Shown here piece by piece: positions 1 to 6,345 of a stretch of DNA of 6,345 nt (positions are counted from its first letter, which is position 1; every line of letters begins with the position of its first letter). Origin of the DNA: Bacteroidales bacterium. GTDB taxonomy: Bacteria; Bacteroidota; Bacteroidia; Bacteroidales; NBLH01. A program made the translations under genes and the position numbers. A model generated the notes under the pieces. It was given only the letters and a program-made list of their open reading frames with translations. It was not told the DNA's origin and did no database searches. The DNA is taken from contig JAOZNO010000229.1 in NCBI GenBank assembly GCA_029933755.1, forward strand, positions 1 to 6,345, in the 5' to 3' direction.

Positions 1-46
1 ATCTATTTTTAATTTGCTTTCATTTATTCGCAGTAGCTCATGAGGG

Positions 47-286
47 CTAAAGCCGTTGCCACATGTTACCACATGATGTAAAATAATTATTGCCTTGAAT
101 GATTAATAATTCTTTTAATGATGCTTGTTTCATAAGTTTTAAAATAATCAAGTTAGCTGTATTTTTTAATGTGCTGTGCTTAGGAGTTGATACTAAATAA
201 ATTGACGCTTTTAACTCGTTCTTTTGCCCTTTAACTTCCTTGAAAAATGCTTTAAATAGCTCGCTATTCGCTGTTTTTTCAAATTG
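47..286 (-). pseudogene. Start-less open frame, possible gene remnant
   Basis: Reading the minus strand from 286 down to a TAG at 47-49 gives 79 sense codons with no stop, bounded upstream by a TAG at 287-289. That is long for such AT-rich DNA. The product has ordinary protein-like composition (it includes SIYLVSTP and ends in CGNMWQRL), but I recognise no family. No ATG, GTG or TTG occurs in the first half; the only early-enough ATG, at 131-133, would leave just 28 residues. The frame also runs through the left arm of a long palindrome, which constrains its sequence. It lies downstream of the isomerase gene on the same strand. I infer either a decayed gene fragment or a chance open frame; a functional gene is unlikely. 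Confidence 0.2.
59..78. repeat. Two tandem 10-base units, CCACATG-based
   Basis: CCACATGTTA at 59-68 is followed directly by CCACATGATG at 69-78, which agree at 8 of 10 positions. A small inverted repeat, GGCT-AA-AGCC, lies just to the left at 45-54. Both sit in non-coding DNA near the left edge. No function can be assigned. They may be remains of a dispersed repeat. Confidence 0.45.
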
Positions 287-347
287 CTAAAGAACAAAAT
301 AATTGCGCCAAAAACAGTCAATTTATTTCATCACAACTCCTTAGTGC
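176..347. repeat. Long imperfect palindrome across the 3' end of the isomerase gene
   Basis: Bases pair as i with 523-i around a centre at 261.5. The innermost stem is AATAGC (255-260) with GCTATT (263-268) around the two-base loop TC. The outer block 176-212 pairs ungapped with 311-347 at 28 of 37 positions. It includes exact GGAGTTG (183-189 against 334-340) and exact AAATAAATTGAC (195-206 against 317-328). Between these blocks the arms still resemble each other if small gaps are allowed; for example TTCTTTTGCCCTTTAAC on the left arm matches TTATTTTGTTCTTTAGC read from the right arm. A weaker TTAATG match extends to about 166 and 358. The isomerase stop codon (318-320) lies inside the right arm, so its mRNA could fold into a hairpin with arms of about 85 bases. 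It could be an old inverted duplication, a palindromic miniature element, or an mRNA 3'-end structure. Confidence 0.75.
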
Positions 348-2291
348 TTTTTCATTAATTATAATATTGTATTTTAATCTCAAATCCTTAATCCACAAAG
401 TATTTGTATCGTTTTGATAGTCTAAAATAAGCTCGGTTTTATAACTTTGCCAAGTTTTTTTTGTTTTTGAAATACTTGTGTTCAGATAGACAAGAGCATT
501 CTGTTTTTCTAAAATTATAAATTTATGTTGTATATTTTTAGAATGATACTCACTTATTACTGAATCGAAAATATTATCACTAGCTTCTTCTGCTATAAAT
601 CGATTTTCAAACTTAAATTCGCCTTTTATTGATTTGCTTACTTTTAATGCCAGTAAACTATCAGATACTGCCTGCTTTTTATACTTCTGAAAGTATTTAT
701 TCAATTTTCGAATATCTATACCTGTCTCATATTTAAAAACAGAAATATCAGCAGACAAGAACTTATTATATTTTTCAAAGTTTAACTCATAAAATTTTTT
801 CATTCCTAAGGTATCATTCTTTGCTTTTTCCCAAACTTCAGTTTCCATAATTTTAAAAAACAGCATACCATCATAGAACCCATTAACAAGATATTTATAT
901 GATTTGTTTTCCTGACTAAGTATATTAGTTCCAAATTCTAATACAATTTTATCTTTAAATTCCTTGTATTGTTGATTTACATAGTTTTTTACCGGAATAG
1001 GAAACATGTTTTTTTGATGGTATTCTAGTGATTTGGCAAAATCATATTTAGTATATTTTTTATTACCAATTTTAAATAATACACCGGTAAGGTCAACAAA
1101 ATCCGGTAAAATCCATTTCCTTTCAAAAATAGTACTATCAACAATTGTGTATAATATATCTAACTCTTTATTTTCTGAAAAATTATTTTCTTTTTTAAAT
1201 CGATTAATCAAATTTTGTTCACAGGTTTTATATCGATCACTATTTAAAATCATTTTTTTTATTTGATCTTTCATTTGCTTGTACTCAAGTATCTTTTGCT
1301 GATCAATTCTTTTTATAATATGCCAACCATCCTGAGTTCTAACAGGTTTAGATATATCACCATTATTCTTCAAATTAAAAGCAGCATTTTCAAATTCATG
1401 AGACATATACCCGGTACCAAACCAAGGTAACTCCCCATTATTATTTGCATTTCCTTTATCATCAGAATGTTTCATTGCAAGTTTAGCAAAATCATCACCT
1501 TGTAATATTTGCTGGTACAAACTGTCAATCCTTTTTTTCAAACGTTTATTTTCTTGTTCGTCAATATTTTTAGGAGTATAAACTACAATATGTGCAACTT
1601 TAAATTTTCCTGGATTTAATCGTCTGTCAACTATTTTTATAATATGATAGCCAAACTTTGTTCTGAGTGGATTAGATAATACATTTTTGATACCATTATA
1701 AATGTAGTTTTCAAATTTGTAAGGAGTTTGAAATGATTTTACAAACCATAAATCACCACCATTTTGAACAGCAGAAGGATCGTCAGAGGCTTCTCTGGCT
1801 ACACTTTCAAAGCTTTCAGTATCAATTAGTCTGGATTTTAAGTGTATCGCCTTTTGATAGGCAATCAGGGTGTCTTCTGGTGATGCAAATTCACTAACTT
1901 TTACAAGAATATGGCTGACTCTTATCTCATATTTAGTACGTTGGTAGGCTTCTAATGAAAGTTTTTCAAAAGTTTCTGTATTAAGCAAAAATGGTTCAGC
2001 TAATTGCTTTTTATAGTTTGTAAATACTTTGATGAATTTTTCAGATTTGTCAAAATTACGATTTTTAGCTTCAATTACTTTTAGTTTATAGTTAATGAAT
2101 TTATCCAATTCTGCTTTTAATAAATCAATATCTGTTGGAAGTGGGCTTGAGTTATTTTTCTTATAAACATAAATAAACTCTTCTGTTGATATTTTGTTTC
2201 TATCAATAGTTACAATAGTCTCAGCTTCCTGGCTTTGGCCAATAAGTTGAAATAAAAGGAATAAATTTATTATAAGTGTAATGATTTTCAT
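318..2291 (-). CDS. Exported two-domain parvulin-type peptidylprolyl isomerase (PpiC/SurA-like)
   Basis: The product is a 657-residue envelope foldase predicted to catalyse cis-trans isomerisation of prolyl bonds and help exported proteins fold, by analogy with SurA. It starts with a signal-peptide-like stretch (MK then a hydrophobic segment to about residue 18, cleavage probably near 20; no lipobox cysteine). Residues 25-115 form a helical, SurA-N-like region. Two parvulin domains follow. The first spans about 122-223 (RVSHILVKV, then NGGDLWFV, ending GYHIIKIVD). The second spans about 229-330 (KVAHIVVYTP, then NNGELPWFGTG, ending GWHIIKRID). The remaining 325 or so residues are charged and lysine-rich, without a domain I recognise; this tail is typical of the long Bacteroidota proteins. 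The ATG at 2289-2291 gives the intact signal peptide. It lies 200 bases downstream of guaB on the same strand. The last codons and the stop fall in the right arm of a long palindrome, so the CDEIN tail may be a late addition. Confidence 0.9.
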   Translation of the reverse strand: MKIITLIINLFLLFQLIGQSQEAETIVTIDRNKISTEEFIYVYKKNNSSPLPTDIDLLKAELDKFINYKLKVIEAKNRNFDKSEKFIKVFTNYKKQLAEPFLLNTETFEKLSLEAYQRTKYEIRVSHILVKVSEFASPEDTLIAYQKAIHLKSRLIDTESFESVAREASDDPSAVQNGGDLWFVKSFQTPYKFENYIYNGIKNVLSNPLRTKFGYHIIKIVDRRLNPGKFKVAHIVVYTPKNIDEQENKRLKKRIDSLYQQILQGDDFAKLAMKHSDDKGNANNNGELPWFGTGYMSHEFENAAFNLKNNGDISKPVRTQDGWHIIKRIDQQKILEYKQMKDQIKKMILNSDRYKTCEQNLINRFKKENNFSENKELDILYTIVDSTIFERKWILPDFVDLTGVLFKIGNKKYTKYDFAKSLEYHQKNMFPIPVKNYVNQQYKEFKDKIVLEFGTNILSQENKSYKYLVNGFYDGMLFFKIMETEVWEKAKNDTLGMKKFYELNFEKYNKFLSADISVFKYETGIDIRKLNKYFQKYKKQAVSDSLLALKVSKSIKGEFKFENRFIAEEASDNIFDSVISEYHSKNIQHKFIILEKQNALVYLNTSISKTKKTWQSYKTELILDYQNDTNTLWIKDLRLKYNIIINEKALRSCDEIN

Positions 2292-2311
2292 GCCAAATAA
2301 TCTTGAAAAAA

Positions 2312-2319
2312 CGAAACTA
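2312..2319 (-). promoter_or_regulatory. Possible weak -7 element for the isomerase gene
   Basis: On the minus strand this reads TAGTTTCG, one base away from the Bacteroidota -7 consensus TAnnTTTG, and lies about 20 bases before the isomerase ATG. A TTTCG upstream could stand in for the -33 TTTG, but the spacer of about 15 bases is shorter than usual and the resulting leader would be very short. The call is tentative; the gene could instead be read from the guaB promoter. Confidence 0.2.
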
Positions 2320-2420
2320 TTTTTAATTTCTTATCGAAAGATATTATTAAAAAAATAAAATTAAAAAATCTAACTGGTGGCCTAAACTACGTTGATCTCC
2401 TTTTTATCATTTCCATAATG

Positions 2421-2439
2421 TTTCTTTAATTTAAAGAAA
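2421..2439. repeat. Perfect 9-base inverted repeat in the guaB-isomerase gap
   Basis: TTTCTTTAA and TTAAAGAAA flank a single central T. Allowing a bulged A, the symmetry extends outward through TGTTT and AAACA (2419-2442). It lies in the 200-base gap between guaB and the isomerase gene. It could be a protein-binding site or a weak RNA hairpin. It is wholly AT-rich apart from one pair and has no T run after it on the minus strand, so it is not a standard terminator. Such symmetry can also arise by chance in AT-rich DNA. Confidence 0.35.
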
Positions 2440-2491
2440 ACAGTTATTAATACCTGCAAAGCTTAGTCCGTCAGTATTGTGTTTAAAACTT

Positions 2492-3961
2492 CTATCGACT
2501 GTAATTAGGTGCTTCTCTGGTTATAGCAACATCATGCGGATGACTTTCTACAATTCCAGAATTGGTTATTTTTACAAACTGAGCATTGTGTAAATTATTA
2601 ATGTCAGCTGTTCCACAATATCCCATACCTGCACGTAATCCACCTATCAGTTGATATATAACTTCTTCCAGTGTACCTTTATATGGAACCCTTGCTGAAA
2701 TCCCTTCAGGAACCAATTTTGAAATGTCATCCTCCATGTCTTGAAAATACCTATCTTTTGAACCATCTTTCATTGCTTCAATTGAGCCCATACCCCGATA
2801 TGATTTAAATTTTCTACCTTGGTAAATAATGGTTTCACCCGGAGATTCTTCTACACCTGCAAATAATGAGCCTGCCATAACAGAATGAGCACCTGCTGCA
2901 AGGGCTTTAACCATATCACCAGAATACCTGATTCCACCATCAGCAATTACCGGGATGCCCGCAGATCTTACTGCTTCGGCAACATTAAATACAGCGGATA
3001 GTTGTGGATATCCAACACCTGCGATTACTCTGGTAGTACATATAGAGCCAGGGCCAATTCCTACTTTAATTCCATCAGCACCTGCATCAGCAAGAGCTAA
3101 AGCAGCGCTGGCAGTCGCAATATTACCTACAATAATATCAATATCTTTATATTTCTTTTTTGCTTTTTTCAAGGTCTCAATTACGCCTTTTGAGTGACCA
3201 TGTGCTGTATCAATAACCACTGCATCTACACCTGCTGAAACCAATGCATCAATTCTTTCAAAAGTATCTGGTGTTACTCCAACAGCAGCAGCAACTCTAA
3301 GTCTTCCTTTAGAATCTTTACACGAGTTTGGACGATCTTTAGCCTTAGTAATATCTTTATAAGTAATAAGTCCGATTAGTTTATTTTTATCATCAACAAC
3401 CGGTAGTTTTTCAATTTTATGTTTTTGAAGTATTTGAGCAGCTTTTTCAAGATCAGTATTTTGCGAAGTAGTAATAATGTTTTCTTTAGTCATTATTACC
3501 TCAATCAACTTTTTTGGATTTTTTTCAAACCTGAGATCACGATTGGTAACAATTCCAATAAGCATTTTTTTCTTATCAACAACAGGTATTCCTCCAATTT
3601 TAAAATCATGCATAATTTTATTGGCATCAGCTACATTTGCATCCTTACTAATTGTAATTGGGTCAATAATCATCCCGTTTTCAGCTCTTTTCACAATTTT
3701 TACCTGCTGAGCCTGTGCTTCAATACTCATATTTTTATGAATGACTCCTATTCCTCCTTCACGGGCAATTGAAATGGCCAATTTTGATTCCGTAACGGTG
3801 TCCATTGCTGCTGATACAATCGGTGTATTTAAAGAAATATTTTTACTAAATTTTGTGCAAATACTTACATTTCTAGGTAAAACATCTGAATATGCCGGAA
3901 TTAGTAATACATCATCAAATGTTAGCCCTTCTGAAACAATTTTATCCTCGTATATTGACAT
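2492..3961 (-). CDS. guaB: Inosine-5'-monophosphate dehydrogenase
   Basis: The enzyme oxidises IMP to XMP with NAD+, the committed step of guanine nucleotide synthesis, as a cytosolic tetramer. The 489-residue protein is full length for the bacterial family. The N-terminal part carries the classic EGLTFDDVLLIPAYSDVLP (11-29) and AAMDTVTE (51-58). Two CBS domains interrupt the barrel at about 95-150 and 157-212 (GIPVVD at 124-129 and LPVVD at 186-190); these usually bind adenine or guanine nucleotides and regulate activity. The barrel resumes with VVIDTAHGH (248-256). The active-site loop GPGSICTTR (303-311) holds the catalytic cysteine C308. DGGIRYSGD (341-349) binds the IMP phosphate, followed by GMGSIEAM (390-397). 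The mobile flap has the R404-Y405 dyad of SKDRYF that activates water. The ATG at 3959-3961 matches the usual family start (MSIYEDKI). No Shine-Dalgarno sequence precedes it, only an A-rich stretch. A -7 promoter element sits about 55 bases upstream. Confidence 0.98.
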   Translation of the reverse strand: MSIYEDKIVSEGLTFDDVLLIPAYSDVLPRNVSICTKFSKNISLNTPIVSAAMDTVTESKLAISIAREGGIGVIHKNMSIEAQAQQVKIVKRAENGMIIDPITISKDANVADANKIMHDFKIGGIPVVDKKKMLIGIVTNRDLRFEKNPKKLIEVIMTKENIITTSQNTDLEKAAQILQKHKIEKLPVVDDKNKLIGLITYKDITKAKDRPNSCKDSKGRLRVAAAVGVTPDTFERIDALVSAGVDAVVIDTAHGHSKGVIETLKKAKKKYKDIDIIVGNIATASAALALADAGADGIKVGIGPGSICTTRVIAGVGYPQLSAVFNVAEAVRSAGIPVIADGGIRYSGDMVKALAAGAHSVMAGSLFAGVEESPGETIIYQGRKFKSYRGMGSIEAMKDGSKDRYFQDMEDDISKLVPEGISARVPYKGTLEEVIYQLIGGLRAGMGYCGTADINNLHNAQFVKITNSGIVESHPHDVAITREAPNYSR

Positions 3962-4015
3962 TTTTAGCTGATTTTTAAATAAATAATGAGTTCAGAGTTT
4001 GAAATAATTTGCCGC

Positions 4016-4023
4016 CAAAAGTA
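4016..4023 (-). promoter_or_regulatory. Bacteroidota-type -7 promoter element of guaB
   Basis: Read on the minus strand the bases are TACTTTTG, an exact match to the TAnnTTTG -7 consensus used by the Bacteroidota primary sigma factor. The expected transcription start would be a few bases downstream, leaving a leader of roughly 45 bases before the guaB ATG. The -33 element (TTTG) is not clear; a TTTTC about 24 bases upstream is the nearest candidate and is slightly far. Confidence 0.65.
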
Positions 4024-4174
4024 CAAAAAAATGAGCAGTTGGCTTAAGAAAACCATATTTTTTGTAATAAATGATTATTTGATTAATTTTAGAGTTTTCT
4101 AAATATGAGATGTTATTGGCTCTGGTTTAAATATTCTGGGATGCCGATAATTATCTTCTATGTTTTAATTTACA

Positions 4175-4229
4175 GGTAATTAGTCATTAAGTCATTGGTA
4201 ATTAAAAATAGATATTAATTACTAATGAT
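4175..4229. repeat. Short direct repeats joined to a 14-base-pair hairpin
   Basis: GGTAATTA occurs at 4175-4182 and again at 4197-4204, with GTCATT twice between them (4183-4188 and 4191-4196). The second copy begins a stem: TCATTGGTAATTAA (4192-4205) pairs with TTAATTACTAATGA (4215-4228) around a 9-base loop, with only one G-T pair out of 14. It lies in the middle of the 417-base gap between guaB and recQ. It resembles the degenerate heptamer arrays (CATTAGT-like) I associate with intergenic DNA of this phylum. A regulatory role is possible but not shown. Confidence 0.5.
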
Positions 4230-4285
4230 CAGCATATTAGTTACTTGCGAGATATATGCATTGTAGACATTAAAAATATCCTAGA

Positions 4286-4320
4286 CCCGCCTTCCATAGT
4301 GTAAAGTACGGCGGACAGGC
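4286..4320. repeat. GC-rich repeat-like segment upstream of recQ
   Basis: This short GC-rich island stands out in AT-rich DNA. CCGCC at 4287-4291 can pair with GGCGG at 4310-4314, and the segment ends in GGCGGACAGGC (4310-4320). A closely similar GGCGGGGCAGGC occurs after recQ at 6311-6322. That suggests a dispersed palindromic repeat rather than a gene-specific site, although only these two copies are visible here. It lies 59 bases before the recQ start. Confidence 0.45.
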
Positions 4321-4378
4321 AAGCTAAACTTGAGCGATGTTATTTGATGACTTACTGATAATAAGCTAATTAATTATT

Positions 4379-4381
4379 TTG
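4379..4381 (+). promoter_or_regulatory. TTG start codon of recQ
   Basis: The codons between the in-frame TAA (4367-4369) and this point are TTA ATT ATT TTG, so TTG is the only standard start before the family's N-terminal motif. The upstream sequence is AT-rich and has no Shine-Dalgarno-like GGAG. A GTG at codon 9 would remove part of the conserved N-terminus. Confidence 0.7.
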
Positions 4382-6295
4382 AATAAATACGAGCAAATAC
4401 TTGTGAAATACTGGGGTTTTACCAAATTTAGGGAACTTCAGGAAGAAATTATCAAATCTGTTGATGAGGACGGGAAGGATGCACTTGGCCTTTTGCCAAC
4501 AGGTGGCGGAAAATCAATTATTTTTCAGGTGCCGGCACTTTTAAATGAAGGTTTTTGTTTGGTTATTACACCATTAATTGCCTTAATGAAAGATCAGGTT
4601 GAAAATTTAAAGACAAAAAAAATTAAGGCTGCTGCTATTTATTCAGGGCAAACGAAGCACGAGATTGATATTATCTTAAATAATGCTGTATATGGTGCAT
4701 ACAAATTCCTCTATGTTTCACCTGAGCGTTTAGCTACAGACTTATTTCTTACCCGCTTGCCTGATATGAAGATAAACCTGCTAGCTATCGATGAAGCTCA
4801 TTGTATTTCACAATGGGGTTATGATTTTAGACCAGCTTATCTTCAAATTGCTGAAATACGAAAGTATTTGCCTGATATTCCGGTGTTGGCACTTACTGCT
4901 ACTGCAACCAAAGATGTAGTTATAGATATTCAGAATCGTTTAAATTTTAAAGAGAAAAATGTTTTTAGGAAGAGTTTTGAACGAAAAAACCTTGTTTACC
5001 TTGTTCGGGAAGTAGAGGATAAGATGAGGTATTTACTAAAAATTGTAAATAGTATTAATGGTTCAGGGATTATATATGTTCGAAACCGAAAAAAAACCAA
5101 AGAAGTAACTGCGTTTCTGCAAAAAAATAGAATTGGTGCTGATTATTACCATGCCGGGATAGAAAATAAGTTAAAAGACCATAAACAAAACAGTTGGAAG
5201 CTTGGAAAAACAAGGATAATTGTATCGACAAATGCATTTGGAATGGGTATTGATAAAGCAGATGTTCGTTTTGTGATACATATGGATTTACCTGATTCAC
5301 TTGAGGCGTATTATCAGGAAGCCGGGCGTGCTGGTAGAGATGGTAAACAAGCATTTGCTGTACTTTTGTATCACGCTTCTGATGAAGGGAAATTAAAAAA
5401 AAGAATTCAAACTAATTTTCCTGAAAAGGAATTTATAAAAAGGGTTTACGAAGCACTTGGAAACTATTATCAATTACCTATTGGTGCAGGAAAGGGTAGA
5501 ATGCTTGATTTTAGGATAAGTGATTTTGCTTCAAAATTTAAACTGCCGATACTGCAAACCTATAGTGCATTAAAACTTCTTGGAAACGAAGGGTATCTCG
5601 AACTTTCTGAAGAGTTCTTTAGTTTCTCAAAAATAATGTTTATTGCTCAGCAAAAAGATTTGTATAAGTTTCAGGTTGAAAATAAAAAGTTTGATCCTTT
5701 TATTAAATTGCTTTTGCGTACTTATGAGGGTATTTTCACAAATTATGTAAATATTGATGAAGAATTTATTGCAAGAAAAGCAAGATCTAAAACAGAATTG
5801 GTGTTTGATTATCTACAAAAATTGAATCAATTGAATGTGATTAAATATATTCCCAAAAGAAAACTTCCTTTTATATTTTATACTGAAGAACGGCTTGAGG
5901 AAAAGAATTTAAGGATAAGCAAGGAAAATTATGAAATAAGGAAAGATAACTATCTAAAGAGAATTAATTCAGTTTTAAATTATGCTTCGTCACATAATAA
6001 ATGCCGTAGCCAGATACTATTAGCGTATTTTGATGATAAAGATTCAAGTCGCTGTGGGCAGTGTGATGTTTGCCGACGAAGAAATGAACTGGAATTAAGT
6101 AAATATGAGTTTGATATAATCCTGGAAAATATAAAACCGAAACTTTTAGAAGAAGAGTTGAGTATGGAGGAACTTATTAATTCATGTAAATTTCTTGAAA
6201 ATAAATTATTTAAAGTGATTTCATGGCTTACAGAAAATGATAAAATTATATTAACGGAAAAAAATAAGTATAAGTGGAAGGTAGAACTATCCTGA
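4379..6295 (+). CDS. recQ: RecQ-family ATP-dependent DNA helicase (short form, no HRDC)
   Basis: This is a 3'-to-5' superfamily 2 DNA helicase acting in recombination and replication-fork repair. The helicase core spans residues 1 to about 340: motif 0 YWGFTKFRELQEEII (11-25), Walker A TGGGKS (41-46), DEAH with the aromatic-rich loop (138-149, DEAHCISQWGYD), motif III TATAT (173-177), motif IV (230-240), motif V STNAFGMGIDKADV (283-296) and the arginine finger motif QEAGRAGRDG (313-322). About 345-535 includes a winged-helix-like part (SDFASKFKLPILQTYSALKLL). The zinc cysteines are C542, C559, C562 and C565 (KCRSQILLAYF then RCGQCDVC). A further 73 residues look like a second small winged helix (MEELINSCKF, then VISWLTENDKI). 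No HRDC domain is visible, although the 638-residue length is near that of the E. coli protein. The start is TTG at 4379: an in-frame TAA at 4367 rules out an upstream ATG, and later starts would cut into motif 0 or leave out the MNKYEQILVKYWG beginning. Confidence 0.96.
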   Translation: MNKYEQILVKYWGFTKFRELQEEIIKSVDEDGKDALGLLPTGGGKSIIFQVPALLNEGFCLVITPLIALMKDQVENLKTKKIKAAAIYSGQTKHEIDIILNNAVYGAYKFLYVSPERLATDLFLTRLPDMKINLLAIDEAHCISQWGYDFRPAYLQIAEIRKYLPDIPVLALTATATKDVVIDIQNRLNFKEKNVFRKSFERKNLVYLVREVEDKMRYLLKIVNSINGSGIIYVRNRKKTKEVTAFLQKNRIGADYYHAGIENKLKDHKQNSWKLGKTRIIVSTNAFGMGIDKADVRFVIHMDLPDSLEAYYQEAGRAGRDGKQAFAVLLYHASDEGKLKKRIQTNFPEKEFIKRVYEALGNYYQLPIGAGKGRMLDFRISDFASKFKLPILQTYSALKLLGNEGYLELSEEFFSFSKIMFIAQQKDLYKFQVENKKFDPFIKLLLRTYEGIFTNYVNIDEEFIARKARSKTELVFDYLQKLNQLNVIKYIPKRKLPFIFYTEERLEEKNLRISKENYEIRKDNYLKRINSVLNYASSHNKCRSQILLAYFDDKDSSRCGQCDVCRRRNELELSKYEFDIILENIKPKLLEEELSMEELINSCKFLENKLFKVISWLTENDKIILTEKNKYKWKVELS

Positions 6296-6301
6296 ATAAT
6301 T

Positions 6302-6334
6302 CCCCGCTAAGGCGGGGCAGGCTATGCGTTTTTT
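6302..6334 (+). terminator. GC-rich hairpin plus T run after recQ
   Basis: CCCCGC (6302-6307) and GCGGGG (6312-6317) form a perfect 6-base-pair stem around the loop TAAG, beginning 7 bases after the recQ stop. A run of six T lies at 6329-6334, but 11 bases separate stem and T run, so this is not a textbook intrinsic terminator. The stem also shares GGCGG(G)(A/G)CAGGC-type sequence with the segment at 4310-4320, so it may be a dispersed repeat that happens to end transcription. Confidence 0.4.
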
Positions 6335-6345
6335 CTTAGTTGGAA

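Noticed and set aside
176..347. Invertible switch (phase variation) at the palindrome
   Set aside because: The arms are too diverged (28 of 37 in the best block) for typical site-specific inversion, and no recombinase gene is present in the window.
2449..2478. Possible terminator just downstream of guaB (AATACCTG with CAGTATT)
   Set aside because: The stem needs a bulged base, is about 7 pairs long with a large loop, and is followed only by a broken T stretch. It is too weak to call.
3419..3772. Plus-strand open frame of 117 codons opposite guaB
   Set aside because: It lies wholly antisense to a strongly conserved IMP dehydrogenase. Its product is rich in Phe, Ile, Asn and Ser, as expected for the complement of an AT-rich gene, and it matches no family. 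The other plus-strand frames within 2955-3971 and 1033-1266 were rejected for the same reason.
4141..4179. Twelve-codon ATG frame in the guaB-recQ gap (MPIIIFYVLIYR)
   Set aside because: Very short, no ribosome binding signal, composition expected from AT-rich DNA.
5070..5354. Minus-strand open frame of 94 codons opposite recQ
   Set aside because: It is antisense to helicase motifs IV-VI, with His/Gln/Tyr-rich composition typical of a shadow frame and no recognisable domain.
1..6345. CRISPR array, tRNA or rRNA gene, transposase, toxin-antitoxin pair or defence cluster
   Set aside because: I read both strands for regularly spaced repeats, cloverleaf-like segments and small paired genes and found none. 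The coding content is three housekeeping genes.

Overview
The window looks like chromosomal DNA from an AT-rich member of the Bacteroidota. Three things suggest this: a near-perfect Bacteroidota -7 promoter element (TAnnTTTG type) in front of the IMP dehydrogenase gene, A-rich translation starts without a Shine-Dalgarno sequence, and a long parvulin-type foldase and a RecQ of the kinds common in that phylum. The placement rests on recognition of family style; no search was run.

Layout. Positions 1-317 hold no convincing gene. They do hold a start-less open frame, a short tandem repeat and most of a long imperfect palindrome, centred at 261.5, whose right arm runs into the 3' end of the next gene. 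Positions 318-2291 (minus) encode an exported two-domain parvulin prolyl isomerase. A 200-base gap follows. Positions 2492-3961 (minus) encode a complete IMP dehydrogenase (GuaB). The 417-base gap from 3962 to 4378 lies between divergent genes and contains the guaB promoter, a hairpin built from short repeats, and a GC-rich repeat-like segment. Positions 4379-6295 (plus) encode a RecQ-family DNA helicase that appears to start with TTG. A GC-rich hairpin followed by a T run lies just after recQ.

How they work together. The three genes are housekeeping: purine nucleotide synthesis, envelope protein folding and DNA repair. guaB and the isomerase gene point the same way and may be co-transcribed, although the 200-base gap leaves room for a separate promoter. 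recQ is read in the opposite direction. I see no sign of a defence island, transposase, CRISPR array or other new multi-gene system. The most unusual items are the long palindrome at the end of the isomerase gene, the repeat-rich DNA on both sides of recQ, and the RecQ domain order, with its zinc cluster close to the C-terminus.
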